Position numbers and translations under genes: made by a program | Shown: one piece after another, positions 27,360 to 35,773 of the stretch | Layout: each line of letters begins with the position of its first letter | Position numbering within the stretch: the stretch's first letter is position 1 | The notes under the pieces: model-generated | The model's database searches: none | What the model was told of the DNA's origin: nothing | The model's input: the letters and a program-made list of their open reading frames with translations, nothing else | Assembly (NCBI GenBank): GCA_046297095.1 | Contig: JBKCNS010000051.1 | Location: 1 to 64,000 of the forward strand | From: JBBATK01 sp046297095 | GTDB taxonomy: Bacteria; Bacteroidota; Ignavibacteria; Kapaibacteriales; NICIL-2 | Direction: 5' to 3' | DNA length: 64,000 nucleotides

Positions 27360-27617
27360 GAAGAACTCCTGGAGATGTGGAAGAATGGTTGACGGCTTAC
27401 TCGACGTTTCGATAGGTAAAGTTGCAGACGCAGAATTAATGCGACGTAGAAGTAGGTACGCTGCAGTGTCGTAGCTGCAGTAAAATAATCATACTGTTAA
27501 AATATCACCAAGCTGAGCTCTTTCTTCGCAAAACAATTGACATCGTTTTCACTCTCATAATTACTCAATTGCGGGCACAATATTGGCAATTAGTTATTAT
27601 CGACCACGGAATTTTCA

Positions 27618-27626
27618 CCCCCCCCC
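27618..27626. repeat. Homopolymer run of nine C
   Basis: Nine consecutive C (G on the transcribed strand) lie about 23 bp past the ftsI stop codon. Such runs slip during replication, but this one is outside any coding frame. It sits in the 289-bp gap between ftsI and the DUF4234 gene, which otherwise shows only AT-rich sequence. Confidence 0.7.
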
Positions 27627-27648
27627 CATCCATTCCCTACCCCCACTG

Positions 27649-29904
27649 CTACCTTGCCACAAGCACACACACCTTTTTACCGTTTTCTTTAATCATGCGC
27701 TGCTCGCGCACGCGGCCCGAACCCATAATGCGCACTGCCACATTGCGAGCATGCAGAATTGTTACTGCGCGCCGCACGCTCAGGCCGCGCACATCGGGAA
27801 TATCAGCGGTTTGTGGAGTCTGCGAAGAGTGCGGCATTGGTTGCTGCGAGGTTAGAGCTCCTGCATTCTGCCGAGTGCTTTGCCCACCCGAAGGCGCAGT
27901 CGCTGTTTGCGTGGAAGTAGTGCCTTGCTGAGCGGATGTAGTACCCTGCTGCAAGGATGTAGCTGCGGGTGCTGTTGCGCAGCGAATGCTCACGGCACTG
28001 CCGGGTGCCACACGCGTTCCGGGCGCGGGCCACTGCTGCTGCACTACGCCGCTTTCGCTCTCTGCATTTGCCCGCAGAAACTTGCTACGCAGTAATTCTT
28101 TGGCATCGTGTACCACCATGCCGCGAACGTCGGGTATGATACTGCTATCCACGGCACCCGAGGGAATCTGCACGCGGGAGAGTGCGGGATAATCCTCGTG
28201 CACCGACGGCGTGGAGAGAATGCGTTGCACTATGGATCTGAAAATTGGCGCAGCCGTACGCCCGCCATAAATATCCGTTTTGGGTTTATCAAGCATTACC
28301 AGTACCACCAGCTCCGCGCTGTCGGCCGGAAAGTATCCTATAAACGACGCGGTATATGCTTGCTTGCTGTACTTGCCTTCTACAAGCTGCTGAGCTGTGC
28401 CTGTTTTGCCTGCGATGCGTAATCCCGGTACGCGCGCTTCCACACCCGTGCCGCGGTCCACTACCGAACAGAACAGGTCGGACAATTGCGCTGAGGTTTG
28501 CGCGGACACCACCTGGCGAATGCGCTGCGGCTGATACTCGGCTACGCGCTGCTGATTGTCGTCCAATATTCCCCGAACGATATAGGGCTTCATCATAACG
28601 CCTTTGTTTGCCACCGTGGCATACGCTCCTGCAAGCTGCAACGCTGTGGCTGCCATCTGGTACCCAAAACCCATGAAGAGCTTTGTGGAATAGTCGTACT
28701 CCGCCGGTGTTTTAAGAATGCCGCGCGCCTCGCCCGCCATTTCAAAACCAATGGGAATGCCAAAGCCAAAATCTCGTGTCACCTTGTAGAAGTCACGGTC
28801 TTTCATACTGCGCGCAATGTTGCCAAACACAATATTGCTGGATTTCTCCAACGCCTGGCGAAGTGTACATACGCCAAGCGGCTCGTGGTCGCGCACTACG
28901 GTGCCGTCTTTTAATTGCAGTACACCATTCAATCCATTCACCGTGGCTGCAGCATTTATTACACCGTACTCCAGAGCGGCGGCGGCGGTGATAAGCTTGA
29001 AGGTTGATCCCGGCTCGTACATATCCGTGATGCCGCGCAAGCGCATGGCGTCGGGCGATGATTGATGCACGGCATTGGGATTGAACGATGGCGCTGATGC
29101 CATTGCGAGAATCTCTCCTGTGCGCGGCGAAATGGCAATAGCAATACCGCCCTCCGCACCGGCTTTGATTAACCCGTTTTGTAATTCTTCTTCCACTATT
29201 GCCTGTAGCTCGGCATCGATCGTCAGCTCCAGAGAGTATCCGTTTCTGGCGGGCTTCGAGGAAGCACCTACAATTTGCCGCAAGTGGTTCTTGGCATCGC
29301 GTTGCATCACCTCGAAACCCGCTTCACCCCGAAGCAAAGAATCGTAGGCAAGTTCCAGCCCCACCAAGCCCCTATTGTCCACATCGGTGCAGCCCACAAG
29401 CTGAGCTGCCAAACTACCCAGCACATAATTCCGCTTGGGCTCGGTGAGCCGTATAAAGCCAACATCGTTGAGTGTATCAAGGGCTGCTGTTTGGGGCGAT
29501 ACCGTTAGGCCTCTGGCAAGCCACACGAAGTTTCGTTTAGAGCCGGCACGAATTTTTGCCATCAATGAATCGGCCGAACTGCCGCTCGCCGTCGCAAGCA
29601 ACGCGCAAATGCGCGCGGGGTTCTGCACCATCTTGGGATCTACTGCATACGACACACTCTGCACGGACGAAGCAATGGTGCGCCCTTCGCGGTCGAGTAT
29701 CATACCGCGCCATGGCCGCAAACTGACAGTTACATCGTATTGCTTTCGGGCGCGTTCCCGGTACTCCGAAGAATTCAACACCTGCACCACGAACAAGCGC
29801 ACGGCCACTGCCGCCAATCCTGCAAGCAAGAGCAAAGCAAAAAAACGCAAACGCCAAGGTGTTCGCGACGATGCAGACTTCTGTTCGTTTCCTTCGTGTG
29901 TCAT
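27649..29904 (-). CDS. ftsI: Peptidoglycan transpeptidase FtsI (PBP3) with two PASTA domains
   Basis: This 751-residue class B penicillin-binding protein has a cytoplasmic tail and one membrane helix (FFALLLLAGLAAVAVRLFVV). A dimerisation domain follows, with RGMILDREGRTIA, and then the transpeptidase. The catalytic Ser300 and Lys303 lie in EPGSTFK; SSN and GKTGTAQ complete the active site. It cross-links septal peptidoglycan. Two PASTA domains follow (starting IIPDVRGM and DIPDVRGL), separated by a Gln/Thr/Ser-rich linker of about 50 residues with a repeated QQGTTS; one PASTA domain is more usual. The ftsL-like gene is 102 bp upstream. murE and the other dcw genes are absent. Confidence 0.94.
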   Translation of the reverse strand: MTHEGNEQKSASSRTPWRLRFFALLLLAGLAAVAVRLFVVQVLNSSEYRERARKQYDVTVSLRPWRGMILDREGRTIASSVQSVSYAVDPKMVQNPARICALLATASGSSADSLMAKIRAGSKRNFVWLARGLTVSPQTAALDTLNDVGFIRLTEPKRNYVLGSLAAQLVGCTDVDNRGLVGLELAYDSLLRGEAGFEVMQRDAKNHLRQIVGASSKPARNGYSLELTIDAELQAIVEEELQNGLIKAGAEGGIAIAISPRTGEILAMASAPSFNPNAVHQSSPDAMRLRGITDMYEPGSTFKLITAAAALEYGVINAAATVNGLNGVLQLKDGTVVRDHEPLGVCTLRQALEKSSNIVFGNIARSMKDRDFYKVTRDFGFGIPIGFEMAGEARGILKTPAEYDYSTKLFMGFGYQMAATALQLAGAYATVANKGVMMKPYIVRGILDDNQQRVAEYQPQRIRQVVSAQTSAQLSDLFCSVVDRGTGVEARVPGLRIAGKTGTAQQLVEGKYSKQAYTASFIGYFPADSAELVVLVMLDKPKTDIYGGRTAAPIFRSIVQRILSTPSVHEDYPALSRVQIPSGAVDSSIIPDVRGMVVHDAKELLRSKFLRANAESESGVVQQQWPAPGTRVAPGSAVSIRCATAPAATSLQQGTTSAQQGTTSTQTATAPSGGQSTRQNAGALTSQQPMPHSSQTPQTADIPDVRGLSVRRAVTILHARNVAVRIMGSGRVREQRMIKENGKKVCVLVAR

Positions 29905-30006
29905 TCCTCTAGTGGGGCTTTGTTCCGGGCTGCCGGTTGTTGGTTAATCGTTGGTGATTGATGCTCGCCGCATGCTCGCGCCGCATGCCTTCGGTAGACT
30001 CTCTAT

Positions 30007-30321
30007 TCAGGGCATTAAATCTTCAACTTCTTTGGATTCCTCGATGGGGAAGTACTCCACCATCATGGGGGCATTGGTGGGTTGCTCCAATTGCAAATGC
30101 TCCCGCGCCACTTTGGTGATTCGCTCGGACGACTCAAGCCGCAACACCTCGTTGCGCAGGGCGTTGTTCACCGACACCAAAGAGTCTCTGGTGTATTCCA
30201 TGGAGCGTACTTCTGCCAGCAGCCCGTTAACCTTCACCACGTTGTACACGGAGAACAGCGTGATGCCGGCTACAAGCACGATAAGCAAGAAGGTATATCC
30301 CGGCGTGAGAAACTTTTCCAT
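30007..30321 (-). CDS. ftsL: FtsL-like cell division protein
   Basis: This 104-residue protein has one N-terminal membrane helix (YTFLLIVLVAGITLFSVYNVV). A periplasmic leucine-zipper-like coiled coil follows (VNGLLAEVRSMEYTRDSLVS and on), then RITKVAREHLQLEQP, which matches the FtsL/DivIC end motif. FtsL forms a complex with FtsB and FtsQ and activates FtsWI. FtsL sequences diverge strongly, so the call rests on size, layout and its place directly before ftsI. Confidence 0.75.
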   Translation of the reverse strand: MEKFLTPGYTFLLIVLVAGITLFSVYNVVKVNGLLAEVRSMEYTRDSLVSVNNALRNEVLRLESSERITKVAREHLQLEQPTNAPMMVEYFPIEESKEVEDLMP

Positions 30322-30359
30322 AAAGAAAACTGATTGTATCGTTTATCGTGGATGGGCCG

Positions 30360-31520
30360 CTACAACGCTGCATTCCATGCGGTCAGGTTCTGCTCGCTAA
30401 ACATACGTGCATACACTTCGTGGCCATTGTGAGCGAATTGCTCAAAGTATCCGGTGTACCATTGGGCAAGATGCACTCCAGCACCTCGAGTAGCGCATAC
30501 ATCCGCAAACTGCTCAATACCACCGGTGCGTATCACATGAAAATTCTCTGCACCACAAGCTGTTACATGATTCTGCGCTACCGTGCAGGCCTGTATTGAT
30601 GCGCCTTTCACCACTTTGCCGCTCAAGCCGCCGCCAAAGGTACCGGTAAAGCGCCGGTAGGCGGCAAGGTCGCGGCTGTCTATCTGTGCTTCGTGTGTAG
30701 CATATGCGGTAGAAGTATTGCCAATATTGATACCGGCAAAACCCAGATCGAGCAGTACATCAATCAGCGCCGGCAGCAAGTTGGTTTGAATGTCGTTCGA
30801 CACTTTGATAATCACGGGAACGGGCCGCTCGCTTCCCCGCCCACTGCGCCGTACAACCGTATCGCTCACATACTCCAGCCGCTCCAGCAAATCTTTGTCC
30901 AACTCGTCCGGCCTTGGCTGATGCGCATGCGAGGGGACATTCGGACAGCTTTCGTTCAGCTCCAAAAAATCCACACCCGCGCTGATATACATGTGCATGC
31001 CTTCGGCCAGCGAACCAAGAGCGTCCAATCCTTTAAGCTCGGGATCGGCGCTGACACTTGCTCCCAGCGGGCAGCCGCTCACTTTTTCTATGCCGGACAA
31101 CCGCTTGGCCACCACTGCATGACCGCGGTTCGGCAAGCCCATCCAATTCGATGCAGCGCCGCTGTGCGGATATGGCGTAAAGGGATGATCAATACCCTTG
31201 CGCGTATTGCCCATTCGTGGTCGCGATGTGGTTGTGCCCGCCAAATATGCACCCGCTCCCTGCAGCGCACACACTTCGTACCCTTCGCCATTTTTGAAAA
31301 TGCCGGCGGCATTAAAGAGCGGCACTCTAAAGCGCAACCCCCACAGCTCGACGCCATACTCGTCCGGAATGAAAGGCATAGCCGGCCGCTCGCGAACAAA
31401 GCGGCGCAGAAAAATCTCCCGCCCGCGCGAGTACACGCGTGTGGCCATGTGGCCCGGAAGCCGCGTCATTACAGGCCGCAGAGCGCGATCGGTTTTAGCT
31501 ATGGTTTCTACTATGCTCAA
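30360..31520 (-). CDS. pyrD: Dihydroorotate dehydrogenase family protein
   Basis: This 386-residue FMN barrel protein has the PyrD landmarks: FNAAGIFKNGEGYE, LAGTTTSRPRMGN, LELNESCPNVP, IIKVSND, GINIGNTST and GGLSGKVVKG. Such enzymes oxidise dihydroorotate to orotate in pyrimidine synthesis. The length and N-terminal helical extension resemble the membrane-associated class 2, but the catalytic base position in NESCPNVP is Cys, as in class 1; class 2 enzymes have Ser. Electron acceptor and class are therefore unclear. A TTG at 31520 is the only start after an in-frame stop 15 bases upstream. The ftsL-like gene begins 38 bp after it ends, so they are likely co-transcribed. Confidence 0.82.
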   Translation of the reverse strand: MSIVETIAKTDRALRPVMTRLPGHMATRVYSRGREIFLRRFVRERPAMPFIPDEYGVELWGLRFRVPLFNAAGIFKNGEGYEVCALQGAGAYLAGTTTSRPRMGNTRKGIDHPFTPYPHSGAASNWMGLPNRGHAVVAKRLSGIEKVSGCPLGASVSADPELKGLDALGSLAEGMHMYISAGVDFLELNESCPNVPSHAHQPRPDELDKDLLERLEYVSDTVVRRSGRGSERPVPVIIKVSNDIQTNLLPALIDVLLDLGFAGINIGNTSTAYATHEAQIDSRDLAAYRRFTGTFGGGLSGKVVKGASIQACTVAQNHVTACGAENFHVIRTGGIEQFADVCATRGAGVHLAQWYTGYFEQFAHNGHEVYARMFSEQNLTAWNAAL

Positions 31521-31702
31521 TGTTTGATTCTCGGTTTACGATGCTAAAATGATGTACCTGAAATGCAGGCTACTCGTTGCGTGCACTTGTGAATGGCACC
31601 ACCGGTTTGTGCCGGTTGCATGTTCGTCAATCACACATGTGCTCTGCAAAAATACGGCCGGCAAGGCCCATGAGTCCCACAGCTTGGTCAGGCGGGTGAT
31701 CA

Positions 31703-31804
31703 TTCATCTTCCTAATCTTTTTATCATTCTTCTTCTTAATCTTCTTCCTAATCTTCTTATCAATCCTCTTATCAATCTTCTTATCAATCCTCTTCCTCTT
31801 CCTC
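31703..31804. repeat. Degenerate 12-bp tandem repeat
   Basis: Units related to AATCTTCTTATC follow one another exactly from 31738 to 31797 (five units), with looser copies towards 31703. The minus strand is purine-rich. The stop codon of the GT39-like gene lies at the junction of two units. In the gene's frame each repeat reads GAA-GAT-TGA-TAA, giving a series of further stop codons downstream. Confidence 0.8.
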
Positions 31805-33538
31805 CACGGAAAATGCTATGCGCGAATACACTACGTAGCGCTGTGTTTCTTTGCGCATACGAGCGCGTTGCAGATTGAGCGAAGCGTGGCTATTGGCACC
31901 GCGAACAAACACGATGGGTTCATCTCTGCGCTCTGCTTGCGCGAGCGCAGAAGCATTGGCAGAGCTGTCGCTAGTAAGGCGCAGAACAGTGCATCCATAG
32001 GCGGGCCGCCAGGGCTGAGAATGCGTCCAGCCGGCCCAACCCTGCGTGTACCACGATAGCTGTGGCACCAATGTATCGCCGGAAGCACCGCCGCCCGTAT
32101 CGGCAGAACCATCAGGCGGTAACACCACAGTGAACAATCGCTGCTGCGACTGCTCCAGCCAGGCACCAACTTCTTTAGCGCCATCGCGCTCGCGGCGCGT
32201 GCTTGTGGTATTCAGCCACGCGCAGTGCAGCACGAGTATCACCGGCAGTACCATGCGCGTGCTTCGCATCATGGCGTTGTTCATTGATACTGCCGCGCCC
32301 GGCGAAATCAAACGCAGTATACCGGCCGAGAGAAACAACGCGATTATCGGCAGCATCACCGGTGGGTATGCAGAGCTTGAGGAAGCGAGCCCCAAACCCG
32401 CGCCGTTAGCGGCGTTCAGGTCCGACACCTGCACAAGTCCAAGCAGGCGAAACACCACCAGGAATACCATGAAAAGAAAGGCCGCGCTCAACACGCGCGA
32501 CCGTACATACATTCGGAACACGTTGTAGCGATTGCTCACAGTAAGAATCACCAACGGCGGCAGAGCAAACACCACGCGGGTGGAGTCGCTAATAGGCAGA
32601 GCAAACAATGCCAGCGCGCCCATAGCCCACACGTGCAGTAGTTTATCGGATTCTTTGTAGGGTTGGAGGTCCTCGTCGGCACGCTTGGGACGCACATACA
32701 TGATCACCGCAAGTAATGCCACCACAGCAAGCGGCTGCGAGATAAGCAGGTCGGTCACAGACGTTGCTATTGCCTGCAGAGTAAAGGCATGCGCTGTATC
32801 CATCACCACGGAAGACGCGAGCATAGCGCGAAGCGCAAGCGAGCCCTGAACAATAATCATATGTACGTACCAGCACAGTGCAATGGCAATGCCCACAAGG
32901 CCGCCCACTACTACCTGTGCAGACTCACGCCGGTGCGTGTAGAGCAGCAGCAACGTTGCCGCCGCGCCAATAACCACATCGAGAAGTAACGCGCAGCACA
33001 CCGCCACTGCATATACGGCGCTCCAGGTGTAGCGCTCACGCATGTCGTAGGCATGCACCGCACGTAGCACTGCCAGCACCGATAGCATAAAGAACACAAC
33101 TGCAGGCACATCCGGCTGAGCGCTACGCGCAAAATGATTCCACATCAAGCTGCCCGCAAGCAGCACCGGAGCCGGCATGGCAGAAGATTCGCCAACAAAA
33201 AAAGCAGTGATATAGTACACCAGCACCAATGCTGCTACCCCACTGAGCACACTCCACAAGCGTAGCATAAAAGGTTTGTTCCAGCCCGCGGTGCGCACGA
33301 ACACAGACTCCGCCCATGCAAGCAGGGGCGCTTGCGTTGCGTTTGTCACGCCGCCGGGAGTGAAGGTAGACTGATCCGTCCACGCCTGTTTCTCGGCTGT
33401 TGCCTTGGCCCGGAACGCAACAATTGCTTCAGTGTGCGAAAGCTCCTTTGCGCCCAATCCCAGGAACAGCAGCAGGCCGCAGGTAATAATGACAAGTATG
33501 ATATTCTGACGTTGCACGTCCTCGTTTTCCGCGTACAT
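31784..33538 (-). CDS. GT39/ArnT-like membrane glycosyltransferase
   Basis: This 584-residue polytopic protein has about ten membrane helices and a C-terminal soluble domain. The first periplasmic loop has the ELSHTEAIVAF stretch, and TQAPLLAWAESVF resembles the KPPLxxW motif of ArnT/PMT-type glycosyltransferases, which use polyprenyl-phosphate sugars. The substrate is unknown; lipid or protein glycosylation at the outer face of the inner membrane is likely. AAGG five bases before ATG 33538 decides the start. The protein ends in an acidic run (VEEEEED) encoded by the first units of a 12-bp tandem repeat. pyrD follows 263 bp downstream. Confidence 0.75.
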   Translation of the reverse strand: MYAENEDVQRQNIILVIITCGLLLFLGLGAKELSHTEAIVAFRAKATAEKQAWTDQSTFTPGGVTNATQAPLLAWAESVFVRTAGWNKPFMLRLWSVLSGVAALVLVYYITAFFVGESSAMPAPVLLAGSLMWNHFARSAQPDVPAVVFFMLSVLAVLRAVHAYDMRERYTWSAVYAVAVCCALLLDVVIGAAATLLLLYTHRRESAQVVVGGLVGIAIALCWYVHMIIVQGSLALRAMLASSVVMDTAHAFTLQAIATSVTDLLISQPLAVVALLAVIMYVRPKRADEDLQPYKESDKLLHVWAMGALALFALPISDSTRVVFALPPLVILTVSNRYNVFRMYVRSRVLSAAFLFMVFLVVFRLLGLVQVSDLNAANGAGLGLASSSSAYPPVMLPIIALFLSAGILRLISPGAAVSMNNAMMRSTRMVLPVILVLHCAWLNTTSTRRERDGAKEVGAWLEQSQQRLFTVVLPPDGSADTGGGASGDTLVPQLSWYTQGWAGWTHSQPWRPAYGCTVLRLTSDSSANASALAQAERRDEPIVFVRGANSHASLNLQRARMRKETQRYVVYSRIAFSVEEEEED

Positions 33539-33573
33539 AGGCACCTTGCGCTTGCTTGTGTAATTTGGCGCAA

Positions 33574-33595
33574 ACTACAACCGAAGGTGCGTGAT
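33574..33595 (+). repeat. 22-bp direct repeat, left copy
   Basis: This 22-bp sequence (starts ACTACAACCG, ends GGTGCGTGAT) is identical to 37914-37935; the flanking bases differ. The right copy contains the plsY ribosome binding site and the first bases of its start codon. The left copy precedes no plus-strand gene. See the right copy and the finding on the enclosed segment. Confidence 0.9.
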
Positions 33596-33737
33596 ACGGC
33601 GATCGCACAAAGGAATAACGAGTAACGAACGCCGGAGTTGTGCCTGAGTTGCGGCGATGTTGTGGCGGTGTTGTGCAGGGACAGTATGCATGCTGTTCTC
33701 GTGCCATGAGCACTCCCGCTGAGGCGGCAGGCTTATG

Positions 33738-35675
33738 CTAGTACTCTCCTCCAATAGTACGAGCGTTGAGAGGCCCACGGAATACCGGCAAACGGGATGG
33801 TTTAGTGCCTAAGCCTGCGGTGTCTGTGAGTGCATTGATGAATGCAATCAAGTCGGATCTGTCTTGACGCGAAAGCTCCAGACTGTCGAATGGAAGAGTC
33901 TGGTTCGGAACTGCCCAACCTATGCCCCTGCCTCCGCCACGTGCATAAAAATCGATAACCTGTTCGAGTGAACCGTATGCTCCATTGTGAAAGTACGGTG
34001 CAGTAAGAGCACTGTTTCGCACAGTAGGGGTTTTGAATGAGTGACGATAGATATGAGAGTTCTCTCGACGTATACCGCCTGCTCGCCCGATGTCACTATC
34101 GGGCTTAGCATTTATAGTATCTACTGCGGCCGGAACTCCTAAAATTTCCGACTCACTTTCAACGAATCCGGGAGGAACATAGCCGGAGAATGTAGGGGCA
34201 AAGTGACAAGTGCCACACGCTGCTCTTCCCATAAAAAGATTCATTCCACTTCTCTCGCTTGTGGTAAGTGATACGGACTCACCACGCAGGTAGCGATCTA
34301 CTCTGGAATTGAAGGAACGAAGAGTGGAGATATAAGCGCCAATTGCCAACCCTACGTTCGAGGCATCAATGACCGATTCGCCCCTACTGCCAAAAGCTGT
34401 TTCGAACATGGTCACATATTCGGGTGAGGTGCGCAAGCGATTCACCATTTCCAAAAGAGAAAATCCGAACTCGTCTTCATGAGTAACAACATGGGCTACA
34501 ACATCATTTATTCTCTGAGCCCGAAGATCGTAGAAGAATCTTCGAGCAAACACGCTGTTGATGAGAGTAGGTGCATTTCTCTGAATTGACTTGCGGCCGC
34601 CAAGTGCCATGCTGGTAACCCGCGAGTCCGTGAAAGCAGCGTCCGGCCGATGGCACGATGCGCATGAACGCTGATTATTCACGGAAAGTATCGGATCGAA
34701 AAACAGCGTTCTTCCCAGGTGAACAAGTGCGGGAGAATAGAGTTTGGGCGATAATCCGGCAGTTGCCGTGGCTATGAAAACGTCGTCCGAAAACATACTA
34801 GTTGCCCGAGGATTGAGCACTATTTGGCCTATCCCAGCTTCGTCGGCAAACTCAACGTAGAGTATATGCTGTATATGTACGATGGATGAGTACAGCGGAT
34901 CTAAACAACCGCGAATCAGTTCCGCTCTGTCCAAGGAATCGAAGGCAAGTTTCATCCGTGACTGAGCATCTTCAATTCTGATTATTACGGAATCGATAAC
35001 GGATGCGTCATTGCGTGACTCGCACCACGGACGGTAAGTAACGATGAGTGCACGAAAGGTGTTGAGAAAGGGAATATTGTCTTCAAGACTCTGCTCCGAA
35101 GCAGGGCGGTCGAAACCTGTGATACCTAAACTTGTCATTCGTAAAATCCCCGAGCGCATACTCTCGAACATCATTCTATCAGTCCACGGAGCATTCCGTG
35201 CCAAGCTCATAGCCTGATGCATCGAGTTTGCGAATCTCCCGGAAAGATCCTGCAACAATCGTGCGGATTCCGTATCAAGTGTGGTTTGCGCATATACTAC
35301 TTCGTCCAATACTTGAAGGCCTTCGGGCTCAAGAACATCGATGAATGTAGACTTAGGATCGAGCTTCGGAAGAGGAGCACCATTCAGGTACGAAGTAACC
35401 ATACCTGGATCCAGATACTCCACAAGAAACTCACATGCTTTATACTCTCGGCGTGCCATTTCCAGCGCTTCGCGAATCTTTTTTGTACTGTCTCCGGGGC
35501 GGGCGCTATTGCATGTTGCCAGAAACATGTCGGCGGCTTGCTCTGCACTCCGCGTAGCAGTTTGAATAATCTTTCGCTGATCGCTGCGGCGATCGTCGTG
35601 TACATCACTCACAAACGCAGTACAAAGTGCAGCTAAGGTTAGTATCAGCGTTGAACCGAGAATGAATTTGCTCAT
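33738..35675 (-). CDS. Di-haem cytochrome c peroxidase (MauG family) with N-terminal helical domain
   Basis: This 645-residue exported protein has a signal-like N-terminus (FILGSTLILTLAALCTAFV). A helical domain of about 270 residues follows, resembling the imelysin-like region found before peroxidases in Bacteroidota. The peroxidase part has two haem-binding motifs, CASCH and CGTCH, and typical segments LGRTLFFDPILSVN, RNAPTLIN and APYFHNGAYGSLEQVI. Family members reduce hydrogen peroxide using periplasmic cytochrome c; some oxidise other substrates. The phosphatase-like gene lies just upstream on the same strand, with a terminator in between. Sampled sequence is near 47% GC, against about 60% in flanking genes, and the gene lies between two 22-bp direct repeats, so it may have been acquired. 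Confidence 0.88.
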   Translation of the reverse strand: MSKFILGSTLILTLAALCTAFVSDVHDDRRSDQRKIIQTATRSAEQAADMFLATCNSARPGDSTKKIREALEMARREYKACEFLVEYLDPGMVTSYLNGAPLPKLDPKSTFIDVLEPEGLQVLDEVVYAQTTLDTESARLLQDLSGRFANSMHQAMSLARNAPWTDRMMFESMRSGILRMTSLGITGFDRPASEQSLEDNIPFLNTFRALIVTYRPWCESRNDASVIDSVIIRIEDAQSRMKLAFDSLDRAELIRGCLDPLYSSIVHIQHILYVEFADEAGIGQIVLNPRATSMFSDDVFIATATAGLSPKLYSPALVHLGRTLFFDPILSVNNQRSCASCHRPDAAFTDSRVTSMALGGRKSIQRNAPTLINSVFARRFFYDLRAQRINDVVAHVVTHEDEFGFSLLEMVNRLRTSPEYVTMFETAFGSRGESVIDASNVGLAIGAYISTLRSFNSRVDRYLRGESVSLTTSERSGMNLFMGRAACGTCHFAPTFSGYVPPGFVESESEILGVPAAVDTINAKPDSDIGRAGGIRRENSHIYRHSFKTPTVRNSALTAPYFHNGAYGSLEQVIDFYARGGGRGIGWAVPNQTLPFDSLELSRQDRSDLIAFINALTDTAGLGTKPSRLPVFRGPLNARTIGGEY

Positions 35676-35717
35676 TACCTATGCGGGGAATAGTAGAAAA
35701 TGCCGGTTGGGTAATAC

Positions 35718-35753
35718 AAAAACAGGACCGAGGCCATAAGCGCATCGGTCCTG
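35718..35753 (-). terminator. Terminator after the PhoX-like gene
   Basis: On the minus strand CAGGACCGA pairs with TCGGTCCTG (9 bp, 13-base loop) and is followed by TTTTTG. It lies 21 bp past the phosphatase stop codon and before the peroxidase start, so the two genes have partly separate transcripts. Confidence 0.85.
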
Positions 35754-35773
35754 CATACCGGTAAAAGCCGAGA

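Noticed and set aside
27618..27626. C9 tract as a phase-variation switch
   Set aside because: It lies past the ftsI stop and in no reading frame or clear promoter; slippage would not change a protein.
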